This document shows positions 6,721-12,794 of a stretch of 12,794 nucleotides of DNA, one piece after another. The DNA is from Burkholderiales bacterium. GTDB taxonomy: Bacteria > Pseudomonadota > Gammaproteobacteria > Burkholderiales > Burkholderiaceae_C. The stretch covers positions 1-12,794 of the forward strand of contig CANJKD010000012.1 of assembly GCA_947474415.1 (NCBI GenBank). The letters are read 5' to 3'. The translations under genes and the position numbers were made by a program. How positions within the stretch are numbered: the stretch's first letter is position 1; each line of letters starts with the position of its first letter. The notes below the pieces were generated by a model that saw only the letters and a program-made list of their open reading frames with translations, was not told where the DNA came from and did not search any database.

Positions 6721-7146
6721 ATGCTCGTCCGACTGATGTATTCCAGCCGCGCGGCCGAACCGGTGCGCCCCGAAACCCTGAACGCGATCCTCAAACAATC
6801 GACCAACAACAACCCTGGCGTGGGCGTAACCGGTGTGCTGTGTTTTTCCGGAGACATCTTCCTGCAGGTGCTCGAAGGTGGCCGCTCGCAGGTCAGCAAG
6901 CTCTACAACCGTATCGCGCAAGACCCGCGTCACAGCGAGGTGGTGCTGCTCAGCTACGAAGAGATCGACGAGCGCTGCTTCTCCGGCTGGGCCATGGGCC
7001 AGGTCAACATGAGCCGCTTGAACCCTGCCCTGCTGTTGAAGTATTCCGAAGCGGCGGTGCTCGACCCCTACACGGTGTCGGGCAAGGTGTCGATGGCGCT
7101 GTTCAACGAACTTGTCGCCACCGCCTCGGTGATGTGCCTGCCGTGA
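6721..7146 (+). CDS. short BLUF-domain blue-light photoreceptor
   Basis: BLUF proteins bind FAD and change shape in blue light through a Tyr-Gln-flavin hydrogen-bond network. The domain fills the first 95 or so of 141 residues. The expected residues are present: Tyr7 (RLMYSS), the flavin-binding Asn in STNNN (29-31), Gln49 (FLQVLEGG), and Trp90 and Met92 (FSGWAMG). The C-terminal 45 residues look helical and carry no known output domain, as in short stand-alone proteins such as PixD and BlrB that act by binding a partner. There is no signal peptide or membrane segment. Its gene follows folE by 11 bases with a strong ribosome site, so the GTP cyclohydrolase is the first candidate partner; this is inference from position. 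The 42-base gap to the convergent topB has only weak hairpins and no T tract. Confidence 0.93.
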   Translation: MLVRLMYSSRAAEPVRPETLNAILKQSTNNNPGVGVTGVLCFSGDIFLQVLEGGRSQVSKLYNRIAQDPRHSEVVLLSYEEIDERCFSGWAMGQVNMSRLNPALLLKYSEAAVLDPYTVSGKVSMALFNELVATASVMCLP

Positions 7147-7188
7147 ACCCGAGGGCCGGTGCCTTCTGCGGGTCGGCGCCCACGGGTC

Positions 7189-9789
7189 TCACTGCGACCC
7201 CGCCGCCTTCTTCGCGGCAGCTTTCTTCGCGGCGGCCGGAACGCGCGGCGCGCGCGGCTCGAACTCGAAGCTGACCTTTCCTTCCTTCTTGTCGTAAGCC
7301 AGGCGCGCCTTGAACTTGCGGCGTGTCTTGTTCGAGACGAAGCCTTCGAGCAGTTCGGTTTTGCCGGTTTCGAGCAGCTTGCTCATCTGCTCCCGCGCCA
7401 CCGGTTGCTGCAGGATTATCTTGCCGCTCTTGAAATCGCACGTCACGTTCGCGCCAACCGCGTGCTCGCACAAATAGCTGCTCCCGTGCTCGAACACATG
7501 GCCCTGGTCTTTCGGGCAGACACCCAGGCTCTCCTGGCCCGAGAAGTCGATCGGCTCCCCGGATGCGCCGTCCTTCTTCGCGTCTTCGCCGAAATCGAAC
7601 TCGAGTTTCCAGTTCTTGAGCTCGTCGTCGAAGGCGAGCTTCAGCTCGGCGGTGAACGGCCAACCCGCTTTGGAGCGGAAGCCTTCGAGCGGGCCGATCT
7701 GCTTGTCGGCCAGGAATTTCTCGACCTCGTCGAGCTCGAAGGCACGGCTGCCGGGGATCTTGCTGATGCTGAAGCCGCAGCCCTCGGTGGCCCCGGCCGT
7801 TCCGGTGCAGGCGAAGCGCCGGTAGTTTTCCTTCACCACCCCGCCGCAGTTCGGGCAGGGGGCGTTCAGCGTCGCGTAGTCGCCGGGGATCGTGTCGCGG
7901 TCGTATTCCTTGGCCTTACGCACAATGCGCTCGGCCATCTGCGCGATCTCGGCCATGAAGGTCTCGCGTTCCAGCTTGCCCTTCTCCATCTCCGACAATT
8001 GATATTCCCAGTTGCCGGTCAGCTCGGGCTTGGTCAGGTCTTCCACGCCCAGGCCGCGCAGCAGCGTCATCAGCTGGAAGGCCTTCGCGCCGGGCACCAG
8101 CTGGCGCTCTTCACGGTGGATGTACTTCTCGTAGATCAGCCCTTCGATGATGGCCGCACGCGTGGCCGGCGTGCCCAGGCCTTTCTCTGACATGGCCACG
8201 CGCAGTTCGTCGTCGTCGATCAGCTTGCCGGCACCTTCCATCGCGCTGAGCAGCGTGGCCTCGGTGTAGCGCGCGGGCGGCTTGGTCTTGAGCGCGTTCA
8301 CGGCCACGGCTTCGGTGCGCACGATCTCGCCCGGCGCCACCGCCACCAGGTTGGCGTCTTCGTCCTGCGCCTCGCGGCCGTACACCGCGAGCCAGCCGGG
8401 CTTGACCATCACCTTGCCGTTGGTCTGGAACTTGTGCTCCTTCGCTTGCCCGGCCACCTCAACCTTGACGGTGGATATCCGCGTCGTCACCATGAACTCG
8501 GCCGAAGGGAAGAACACGGCGAGGAAGCGCTTCACCACCATGTCGTAGAGCTTGGCCTCGATCTCGCTCAGGCTCTTCGGCGCCTGCAGCGTCGGGATGA
8601 TCGCGAAGTGGTCCGAGACCTTCGCGTTGTCGAAGATGCGCTTGTTCGGCTTGACATAGCCCTCCTTGAGCGCCGTCTTCGCGTGCGCCGCCAGGGCGCG
8701 CAGCGGGCCCGGCATGTCTTCCGTCGAGATCATCTTCATCGTCTGCTTGACGACATCGACATAGTCTTCCGGCAAGGCCTTGCTGTCGGTCCGCGGGTAG
8801 GTCAGCACCTTGTGCTTCTCGTACAGCGCCTGGGCGATGCTGAGCGTGGTCTTGGCGCTGAAGCCGAGCCGCGAGTTGGCCTCGCGCTGCAGCGTCGTCA
8901 GGTCGTACAGGCCGGGCGCGCTTTGCGTGCTGGGCTTGGCTTCCTCGGTCACGCTGGCGGGCTGGCCGCGCGCGGCTTGTGCGATGGCCTGCGCGTCGCG
9001 TTCGTTCCAGATGCGGTCGGCGCGCTGTTCAGGATCGTCCGGGTTCTTCTTCCACGTCGGCTCGAACCACTTGCCTTCGTATTCACCCGCCTGCGCGGCG
9101 AAGTTGGCCTTGATCTCCCAGTAGTCGCGCGAGACGTGCCTGCGGATCTTCTCTTCGCGCTCGACCATGATCGACAGCGTGGGTGTCTGCACCCGGCCCA
9201 CGGTGGTCAGGAAGAAGCCGCCGTCGCGCGAGTTGAAGGCAGTCATCGCGCGTGTGCCATTGATGCCCACCAGCCAGTCGGCCTCGGAGCGGCAGCGTGC
9301 TGCGTCGGCCAGCGGCAGCATCTGCTTGTCGGTGCGCAGATGCTCGAAGCCATCGCGGATCGCGGCCGGCGTCATGCTCTGCAGCCACAGCCGCTTCACC
9401 GGGTGCTTGCTTTTGCTGTACTGCTGGATCAAACGGAAGATCAGCTCGCCCTCGCGGCCCGCGTCGCAGGCGTTGATGATCTCGCTCACGTCCTTGCGTT
9501 TGACGAGCTTGACGATGGCGCTCAGCCGGCCCTTGCTCTTGTCGATCGGGTTCAGGTCGAAGTGCGGCGGAATCACCGGCAGGTTCGCGAAGCTCCACTT
9601 GCCGCGCTTCACGTCGAACTCTTCCGGCGCCTTGATTTCCAGCAGGTGGCCAACCGCCGAAGTGACGAGGTATTGCTCGCTCTCGAAATATTCGTCGTGC
9701 TTGTCGAACTTGCCGGCGCTGGGCGTCAGCGCTCGCACGATGTCCTGGGCGACCGAGGGCTTCTCGGCAATGATCAATGACTTGCTCAT
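7189..9789 (-). CDS. topB: DNA topoisomerase III, long form with zinc-ribbon and topoisomerase-repeat C-terminus
   Basis: This type IA topoisomerase cuts one DNA strand through a tyrosine link and separates linked or recombining DNA, acting in the nucleoid. The 866-residue protein opens with the Toprim domain (LIIAEKPSVA, E9; ACDAGREGE, D109 to E115). The catalytic tyrosine is Y331 in LTYPRTDS; VGRVQTPTL and GLGTPATRAAI are other family motifs. Past residue 640 it carries a zinc ribbon (C645, C648, C661, C671), a second Cys group (C758, C774, C784) and a topoisomerase C-terminal repeat (GKTELLEGFVSNKTRRKF). It ends in a Lys/Ala-rich tail, AAAKKAAAKKAAGSQ. E. coli TopB is about 650 residues, so this is the longer form. 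The ATG at 9787-9789 starts directly with the Toprim strand. It is convergent with the BLUF gene and divergent from the SET gene. A TTGACG at 9836-9841 could be its -35, but no good -10 follows. Confidence 0.96.
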   Translation of the reverse strand: MSKSLIIAEKPSVAQDIVRALTPSAGKFDKHDEYFESEQYLVTSAVGHLLEIKAPEEFDVKRGKWSFANLPVIPPHFDLNPIDKSKGRLSAIVKLVKRKDVSEIINACDAGREGELIFRLIQQYSKSKHPVKRLWLQSMTPAAIRDGFEHLRTDKQMLPLADAARCRSEADWLVGINGTRAMTAFNSRDGGFFLTTVGRVQTPTLSIMVEREEKIRRHVSRDYWEIKANFAAQAGEYEGKWFEPTWKKNPDDPEQRADRIWNERDAQAIAQAARGQPASVTEEAKPSTQSAPGLYDLTTLQREANSRLGFSAKTTLSIAQALYEKHKVLTYPRTDSKALPEDYVDVVKQTMKMISTEDMPGPLRALAAHAKTALKEGYVKPNKRIFDNAKVSDHFAIIPTLQAPKSLSEIEAKLYDMVVKRFLAVFFPSAEFMVTTRISTVKVEVAGQAKEHKFQTNGKVMVKPGWLAVYGREAQDEDANLVAVAPGEIVRTEAVAVNALKTKPPARYTEATLLSAMEGAGKLIDDDELRVAMSEKGLGTPATRAAIIEGLIYEKYIHREERQLVPGAKAFQLMTLLRGLGVEDLTKPELTGNWEYQLSEMEKGKLERETFMAEIAQMAERIVRKAKEYDRDTIPGDYATLNAPCPNCGGVVKENYRRFACTGTAGATEGCGFSISKIPGSRAFELDEVEKFLADKQIGPLEGFRSKAGWPFTAELKLAFDDELKNWKLEFDFGEDAKKDGASGEPIDFSGQESLGVCPKDQGHVFEHGSSYLCEHAVGANVTCDFKSGKIILQQPVAREQMSKLLETGKTELLEGFVSNKTRRKFKARLAYDKKEGKVSFEFEPRAPRVPAAAKKAAAKKAAGSQ

Positions 9790-9841
9790 GTTTCTTTCTT
9801 CGTTCCTTCCGCGGCCATGGAGATGGGCAGCCGCACGTCAA

Positions 9842-9847
9842 TACAAT
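9842..9847 (+). promoter_or_regulatory. candidate -10 element of the SET-birA-SPOR gene run
   Basis: TACAAT (5/6 match to TATAAT) lies 38 bases before the proposed ATG at 9885. The base run after it (CCGGGTC) would place the transcription start near 9854. No acceptable -35 hexamer is found at 16-18 bases, so this may be weak or need an activator. It directly abuts the TTGACG (minus strand, 9836-9841) that could serve topB. Confidence 0.3.
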
Positions 9848-9855
9848 CCGGGTCT

Positions 9856-9879
9856 CGCGCGCACGCCTGCACGCGCGCG
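9856..9879 (+). repeat. GC hairpin in the leader of the SET gene
   Basis: CGCGCGC (9856-9862) and GCGCGCG (9873-9879) are exact reverse complements around a 10-base loop. The stem ends five bases before the proposed ATG at 9885. In the mRNA this could hide the start region, and no Shine-Dalgarno sequence is present. Low-complexity GC runs make chance pairing easy, so the functional claim is weak. Confidence 0.35.
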
Positions 9880-9884
9880 CCCCC

Positions 9885-10451
9885 ATGAAATCAATGTACC
9901 CAAAGAATCCGATGCCGCAAGCCAGCGCCGCCACCGATCCTTCGCCGCTCTCCCCGAAGGCCTTGCCAAAGGCATCGCCCAAGGCATCGGCCGCACCCAA
10001 GAGCGGTGGGCGACGCCTGCAGGTGCGGGTCTCGGGCATCCACGGCAAGGGTGTGTTCGCGGTCGCGCCCATCGCGCGCGGCGCGCTTGTCATCGAATAT
10101 ACCGGCGAGGTCATCACCTGGACGGAAGCACTGCGCCGCCACCCGCACGACCCTGCAAACCCGGACCATACCTTTTACTTCCATGTCGATGACAAACACG
10201 TGATCGACGGCAAGCACACAGGCAATTCGGCGAAGTGGATCAACCATGCCTGCGCAGCCAACTGCGAGGCCGAAGAAGTCGACGGCCGCATCTTCGTGAA
10301 GGCCTTGCGTGCCATCAATCCCGGCGAAGAACTGAACTACGACTACGGCCTGGTGCTCGACGGCCGGCACACGCCGAAGGTCAAGAAGCAGTTCGAATGC
10401 CGTTGCGGCTCGAAGCGCTGCCGCGGCACCATGCTCGCGCCGAAGCGGTAA
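9885..10451 (+). CDS. SET-domain protein, putative lysine methyltransferase
   Basis: SET enzymes use S-adenosylmethionine to methylate protein lysines. The 188-residue product (from the ATG at 9885) has a low-complexity N-terminus (about 10-42) rich in Pro, Ala, Ser and Lys, with repeated PKA steps like a histone H1 tail. The SET domain follows: GIHGKGVFAV and LVIEYTGEVI at its start, then WINHACAANCEAE (N120, H121, C123, C127) and ELNYDYG (Y152, Y154), which form the cofactor and substrate channel. A post-SET zinc motif ends the protein (ECRCGSKRCRG; C172, C174, C179). All key residues are intact. Starts at 9894 and 9912 are also in frame, and none has a ribosome site; a still earlier ATG at 9777 lies inside topB and is unlikely. 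It is divergent from topB and lies 7 bases before birA. The substrate is unknown; nucleoid proteins or ribosomal proteins are candidates. Confidence 0.88.
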   Translation: MKSMYPKNPMPQASAATDPSPLSPKALPKASPKASAAPKSGGRRLQVRVSGIHGKGVFAVAPIARGALVIEYTGEVITWTEALRRHPHDPANPDHTFYFHVDDKHVIDGKHTGNSAKWINHACAANCEAEEVDGRIFVKALRAINPGEELNYDYGLVLDGRHTPKVKKQFECRCGSKRCRGTMLAPKR

Positions 10452-10458
10452 CCCGCCC

Positions 10459-11397
10459 ATGCAGGCAGCGCACATGGCTGAACCAGCGCCGCCCCTGGCA
10501 TGGGGCGCGGAAGCCCTGTGGCAGCAGCTCGCGCCGCTGTTGCCGGGCTTGAGCGTCGAGGTGCTGCACACCACCGCCTCCACCAATTCCGCCTTGCTCG
10601 AACGGGCCAGGGTGCTGCCCGAGAACCGGCGCGACGGGGGTAACGTGGTGGTTCGCCGCAGCGTCGAGAGCGGGGCCTTTGGGCGCCGTGCGGCCGACTT
10701 GCAACCCTGCCTTCTGATCGCAGAACACCAGAGCGCTGGCCGGGGTCGCCAGGGCCGCACCTGGAAGTCGGTGCCCGGCGCATCGCTCACCTTCTCGCTT
10801 GGCCTGCCGCTGGCACTGACCGACTGGTCGGGCATGTCGCTGGCCGTGGGCGCGGCCTTGTGCGATGCCCTCGACCCGCCGCAGGCACGCAGCGCCCAAC
10901 CTGGCGCGCCGCGCCTGGGCCTGAAATGGCCGAACGACCTGTGGCTCGTCGATGCCGCCGGCGCCGGCCGCAAGCTCGGTGGCATCCTGATCGAAACCGT
11001 GGCGGCCGGCGCGCAACGGCTGGCGGTGATCGGCATTGGCCTGAACGTGCTGCCCTTCGCCGCTACCGATGTCAACACCGGCTTCGCAATGCTGGGTGAA
11101 CTTGATGCCGGCGCCACCGCGCCCGCGGTGTTGGCGCGCATCGCCCTGCCGCTAGTGCAGGCCCTGAAGCGCTTCGAGCAACAAGGCTTCGCGGCGTTTG
11201 CGCAGGCCTTCGCGGCACGTGACCTGCTGTACGGGCGCGAAGTGCGCACCACGCTCGCCGATGTGCCGCACGGCGTGGCGCGGGGTGTCTCGGCGCAAGG
11301 TGGGCTGCGCGTGGAAACGCCGGCCGGCGTGGTCACGGTGAGCAGCGGTGAAGTCAGCGTGCGGCTCGACGGGCCCGTGATGTCGGCTGCCACATGA
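10459..11397 (+). CDS. birA: biotin-[acetyl-CoA-carboxylase] ligase without DNA-binding domain
   Basis: BirA activates biotin with ATP and attaches it to the biotin carrier protein of acetyl-CoA carboxylase. The 312-residue protein shows STNS (41-44), the biotinyl-adenylate loop GRGRQGR (94-100), KWPNDLWL (156-163) and KLGGILIE (172-179), then the small C-terminal SH3-like domain. The N-terminal winged helix of E. coli BirA is missing, so this is a group I ligase that should not repress the biotin operon itself. An extra stretch of about 30 residues (52-82, charged and Gly/Arg-rich) separates the STNS segment from the LLIAEHQSAGRGR strand. The ATG at 10459 is seven bases after the SET stop; a second ATG at 10474 is possible. 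Neither has a clear ribosome site, so translation may be coupled to the SET gene. Confidence 0.95.
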   Translation: MQAAHMAEPAPPLAWGAEALWQQLAPLLPGLSVEVLHTTASTNSALLERARVLPENRRDGGNVVVRRSVESGAFGRRAADLQPCLLIAEHQSAGRGRQGRTWKSVPGASLTFSLGLPLALTDWSGMSLAVGAALCDALDPPQARSAQPGAPRLGLKWPNDLWLVDAAGAGRKLGGILIETVAAGAQRLAVIGIGLNVLPFAATDVNTGFAMLGELDAGATAPAVLARIALPLVQALKRFEQQGFAAFAQAFAARDLLYGREVRTTLADVPHGVARGVSAQGGLRVETPAGVVTVSSGEVSVRLDGPVMSAAT

Positions 11398-11402
11398 GGC
11401 AC

Positions 11403-11418
11403 GCGGCACGCATGCCGC
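11403..11418 (+). repeat. hairpin between birA and the SPOR-like gene
   Basis: GCGGCA, loop CGCA, TGCCGC: a perfect 6-bp stem in the 40-base gap. There is no T tract after it, so it is not a strong terminator. It could tune read-through or mRNA stability between the two genes. Confidence 0.3.
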
Positions 11419-11437
11419 CGCTCATGCGCTGCGCCGC

Positions 11438-12100
11438 ATGCTGAGGGCACTTGTCATTGCCTTGCTGCTGGCCAACGCGGCGTTCTTCGCGTGGACGCAG
11501 GGTTGGCTCGACACCGTCGTCGGGGTGCGCTCCATCGGCGACCGCGAGCCGGAGCGGCTGTTGCGCCAACTCCGCCCGGAAACAATACGCATCGTGCCGG
11601 ACACCGCAGTGTCTGTGGCACCGCCACCTGCCTGCCTCGAAGCCGGCCCGTTCGCGCCGGCCGAGATCGCCGTCGCCGAGGCCGCATTGCGCTCGGCCCT
11701 GCCGAACACCCCGGCAGGCACCTGGCTGAGCCTGAAGACCGAGCAGCCCGGCGCCTGGATCGTCTACATGGGCAAGTACCCGAACCGAGAGTTGCAGGCC
11801 CGGAAGCAGGAAGAACTCGCGCGCCGCAAGCTCACATTCGAGGAAGTGAACAGCCCGGCCGAGCTGGACCCTGGCTTGTCGCTCGGCCACTTCGAAGAAC
11901 GCGCAGCGGCCGAGCAGGCGCTTGCGCAATTCACACTGCAAGGCATACGCACCGCCAAGGTGGTTGAGCTCGCGGCGCCCGCCAGCAGCTTCCGGCTGCG
12001 CGTGGAACGGGCCGACGCGGCACTTGCCTCACAGCTCGCCGAGCTGAAGGCGGATGCCCTGCTCGGCAAGCCCTTCGCGGCCTGCGCGAAAGCGCCTTGA
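11438..12100 (+). CDS. membrane-anchored SPOR-like protein
   Basis: The 220-residue protein begins with an uncleaved-looking membrane anchor (LRALVIALLLANAAFFAW, residues 2-19) and should project into the periplasm. A Pro-rich stretch and CLEAGPF (66-72) come next. Residues about 105-178 resemble a degenerate SPOR domain, with WIVYMGKYPNRELQARKQEE and LGHFEERAAAEQALAQF matching the usual pattern of a Gly-Phe strand followed by an Ala-rich helix. SPOR domains bind denuded peptidoglycan glycans at the division site. In many Burkholderiales a similar protein follows birA and coaX (pantothenate kinase); here coaX is absent between them. The ATG at 11438 gives a start directly at the anchor but lacks a visible ribosome site. 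The SPOR assignment comes from pattern and context, and the fold needs a profile search. Confidence 0.7.
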   Translation: MLRALVIALLLANAAFFAWTQGWLDTVVGVRSIGDREPERLLRQLRPETIRIVPDTAVSVAPPPACLEAGPFAPAEIAVAEAALRSALPNTPAGTWLSLKTEQPGAWIVYMGKYPNRELQARKQEELARRKLTFEEVNSPAELDPGLSLGHFEERAAAEQALAQFTLQGIRTAKVVELAAPASSFRLRVERADAALASQLAELKADALLGKPFAACAKAP

Positions 12101-12155
12101 TGGGCCGCTGACCCTGGGCTGATCGGCCTTGGGCAGTTGTTCGGCAGTTAGCCTC

Positions 12156-12794
12156 TCAGGCGGCCTTGCGACCCGGCCGTGGCGTGACCACCCAGACGCC
12201 GATCACCGACGCCAGCCAGCCCAGCAGCCAGCCGAGTTCCATGGCGCCGCCACCTGACGACGCGGGCGGCGCCGCAGCAACCGTGAGCGTCGTGCTGGTC
12301 GTGGCGCTCTGGCCGGTGCTGTCGGTCACGGTCAGGCAGACGGTCACGGTACCGGCGCCGCTCGTCGCCAAGGTCGTCGTGGCGGCGTTGGTGGGGCCGC
12401 TGAAGCTCGCGATCGCAGCGCCGCTGATGACAACCCATTGGTAGGTCGCGATCGTGCCGCCGGCCAGTGCATGCGAGCCTGAGCCGTCGAGGGCGACGGC
12501 TGTTCCGGCGACCGGCGAAGAAGGCGTCGCTGCACTGCTGGCCGACGTGGCATCGACCGTCAACGTCGTGCTTGTCGTGTCACTCTGGCCCGTGCCGTCG
12601 GTCACCGTCAGGCTCACGGTGACGTTGCCCACGTCACTGGTCACCACAGTTGCGGTCGGGGCGTTGGTCGCGCTGCTGAAGCTGGCAATGGCGCCACCAC
12701 TGGTGATCGCCCATTGGTATTTCGTGATCGGCTGGCCTGTGACGGCGTGCGACACCAGGCCGCTGAGCGTGACGGGCACCCAGGCCACCACTGA
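12156..12794 (-). CDS. C-terminal part of a surface protein with PKD/Ig-like repeats and GlyGly-CTERM-like tail (5' end outside window)
   Basis: The frame is open to the window edge, so only the last 212 residues are seen and the true start lies beyond. Two repeats of about 91 residues hold the PKD/Ig-like pattern (YQW, TNA, VTVSLTVTD, GQS, TTSTTLTV), typical of extracellular beta-sandwich domains. After the second repeat come a Pro/Ala/Ser linker, GGG, a hydrophobic helix (MELGWLLGWLASVIGVWVV) and a short basic end (TPRPGRKAA). This three-part tail resembles the GlyGly-CTERM signal cut by rhombosortase in bacteria with type II secretion, so the protein is probably exported and surface-sorted. 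Composition is rich in Thr, Ser, Ala and Val. The enzymatic part, if any, is not in the window. It is convergent with the SPOR-like gene across 55 bases that hold no clear terminator. Confidence 0.8.
   Translation of the reverse strand, partial: SVVAWVPVTLSGLVSHAVTGQPITKYQWAITSGGAIASFSSATNAPTATVVTSDVGNVTVSLTVTDGTGQSDTTSTTLTVDATSASSAATPSSPVAGTAVALDGSGSHALAGGTIATYQWVVISGAAIASFSGPTNAATTTLATSGAGTVTVCLTVTDSTGQSATTSTTLTVAAAPPASSGGGAMELGWLLGWLASVIGVWVVTPRPGRKAA
12279..12500 (-). repeat. second PKD/Ig-like repeat (C-terminal copy)
   Basis: This copy encodes about 74 residues and reads YQWVVISGAAIASFSG at its centre and VTVCLTVTDSTGQSATTS near its end. It is similar to the copy at 12555-12773, with a period of about 273 bases. 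Similarity at both the DNA and protein level suggests duplication within the gene. Confidence 0.75.
12555..12773 (-). repeat. first visible PKD/Ig-like repeat (N-terminal copy)
   Basis: This copy encodes about 73 residues with YQWAITSGGAIASFSS and VTVSLTVTDGTGQSDTTS. It lines up with the copy at 12279-12500. More copies may lie beyond the window edge. Confidence 0.75.

Noticed and set aside
7147..7188. Bidirectional terminator between the BLUF gene and topB
   Set aside because: Only short imperfect stems (such as GGGTC/GACCC) and no T tract on either strand.
9777..9884. Earlier ATG at 9777 for the SET gene
   Set aside because: It lies inside the topB start and upstream of the likely promoter; the added residues look like non-coding translation.
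12101..12155. Terminator between the SPOR-like gene and the PKD protein
   Set aside because: GGCCG/CGGCC could pair around a 16-base loop, but the stem is short and no T tract follows.
1..12794. CRISPR array, insertion sequence, toxin-antitoxin or defence genes
   Set aside because: I saw no spaced direct repeats, transposase motifs, terminal inverted repeats or such gene families on either strand.

Overview
The window looks like a chromosomal segment from a high-GC betaproteobacterium of the order Burkholderiales, probably near the Rubrivivax/Leptothrix/Methylibium group. The lineage call rests on the rsmB - DUF4390 - ntrY - ntrX-like gene order, the short FIS-tailed response regulator, the long TopB, and the birA - SPOR-like pair. 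It is inferred from gene content and remembered synteny, not from a search. Nearly all the window is coding. There is no transposase, integrase, CRISPR array or rRNA.

Layout. 1-439 (minus): a small unrecognised ORF whose natural 5' end seems to be broken by a one-base shift. 538-707 (minus): a complete tRNA-Phe(GAA) unit with promoter, gene and intrinsic terminator; the promoter -35 overlaps the stop codon of the gene before it. 704-5890 (minus): an rsmB - DUF4390 - ntrY-like - ntrX-like gene run, joining 16S rRNA m5C967 methylation, a secreted protein of unknown function and an envelope-sensing two-component system. 5981-7146 (plus): a GTP cyclohydrolase I gene tightly followed by a short BLUF blue-light photoreceptor gene. 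7189-9789 (minus): DNA topoisomerase III, convergent with the BLUF gene. 9885-12100 (plus): a SET-domain lysine methyltransferase-like protein, biotin-protein ligase without a DNA-binding domain, and a membrane-anchored SPOR-like protein. 12156-12794 (minus, cut by the window edge): the C-terminus of a surface protein with PKD/Ig-like repeats and a GlyGly-CTERM-like sorting tail.

How the genes may work together. The rsmB-to-ntrX run is ordinary core genome for this order. Its regulator lacks the sigma-54 AAA+ domain of classical NtrX, so the pair cannot work by the usual enhancer-binding mechanism. The least explained unit is folE-BLUF: all expected photoreceptor and zinc-site residues are present and the two genes look translationally linked, which suggests light-linked pterin or folate production. 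A second point of interest is the divergent topB/SET pair, in which both proteins carry histone H1-like Lys/Ala- or Lys/Pro-rich tails.
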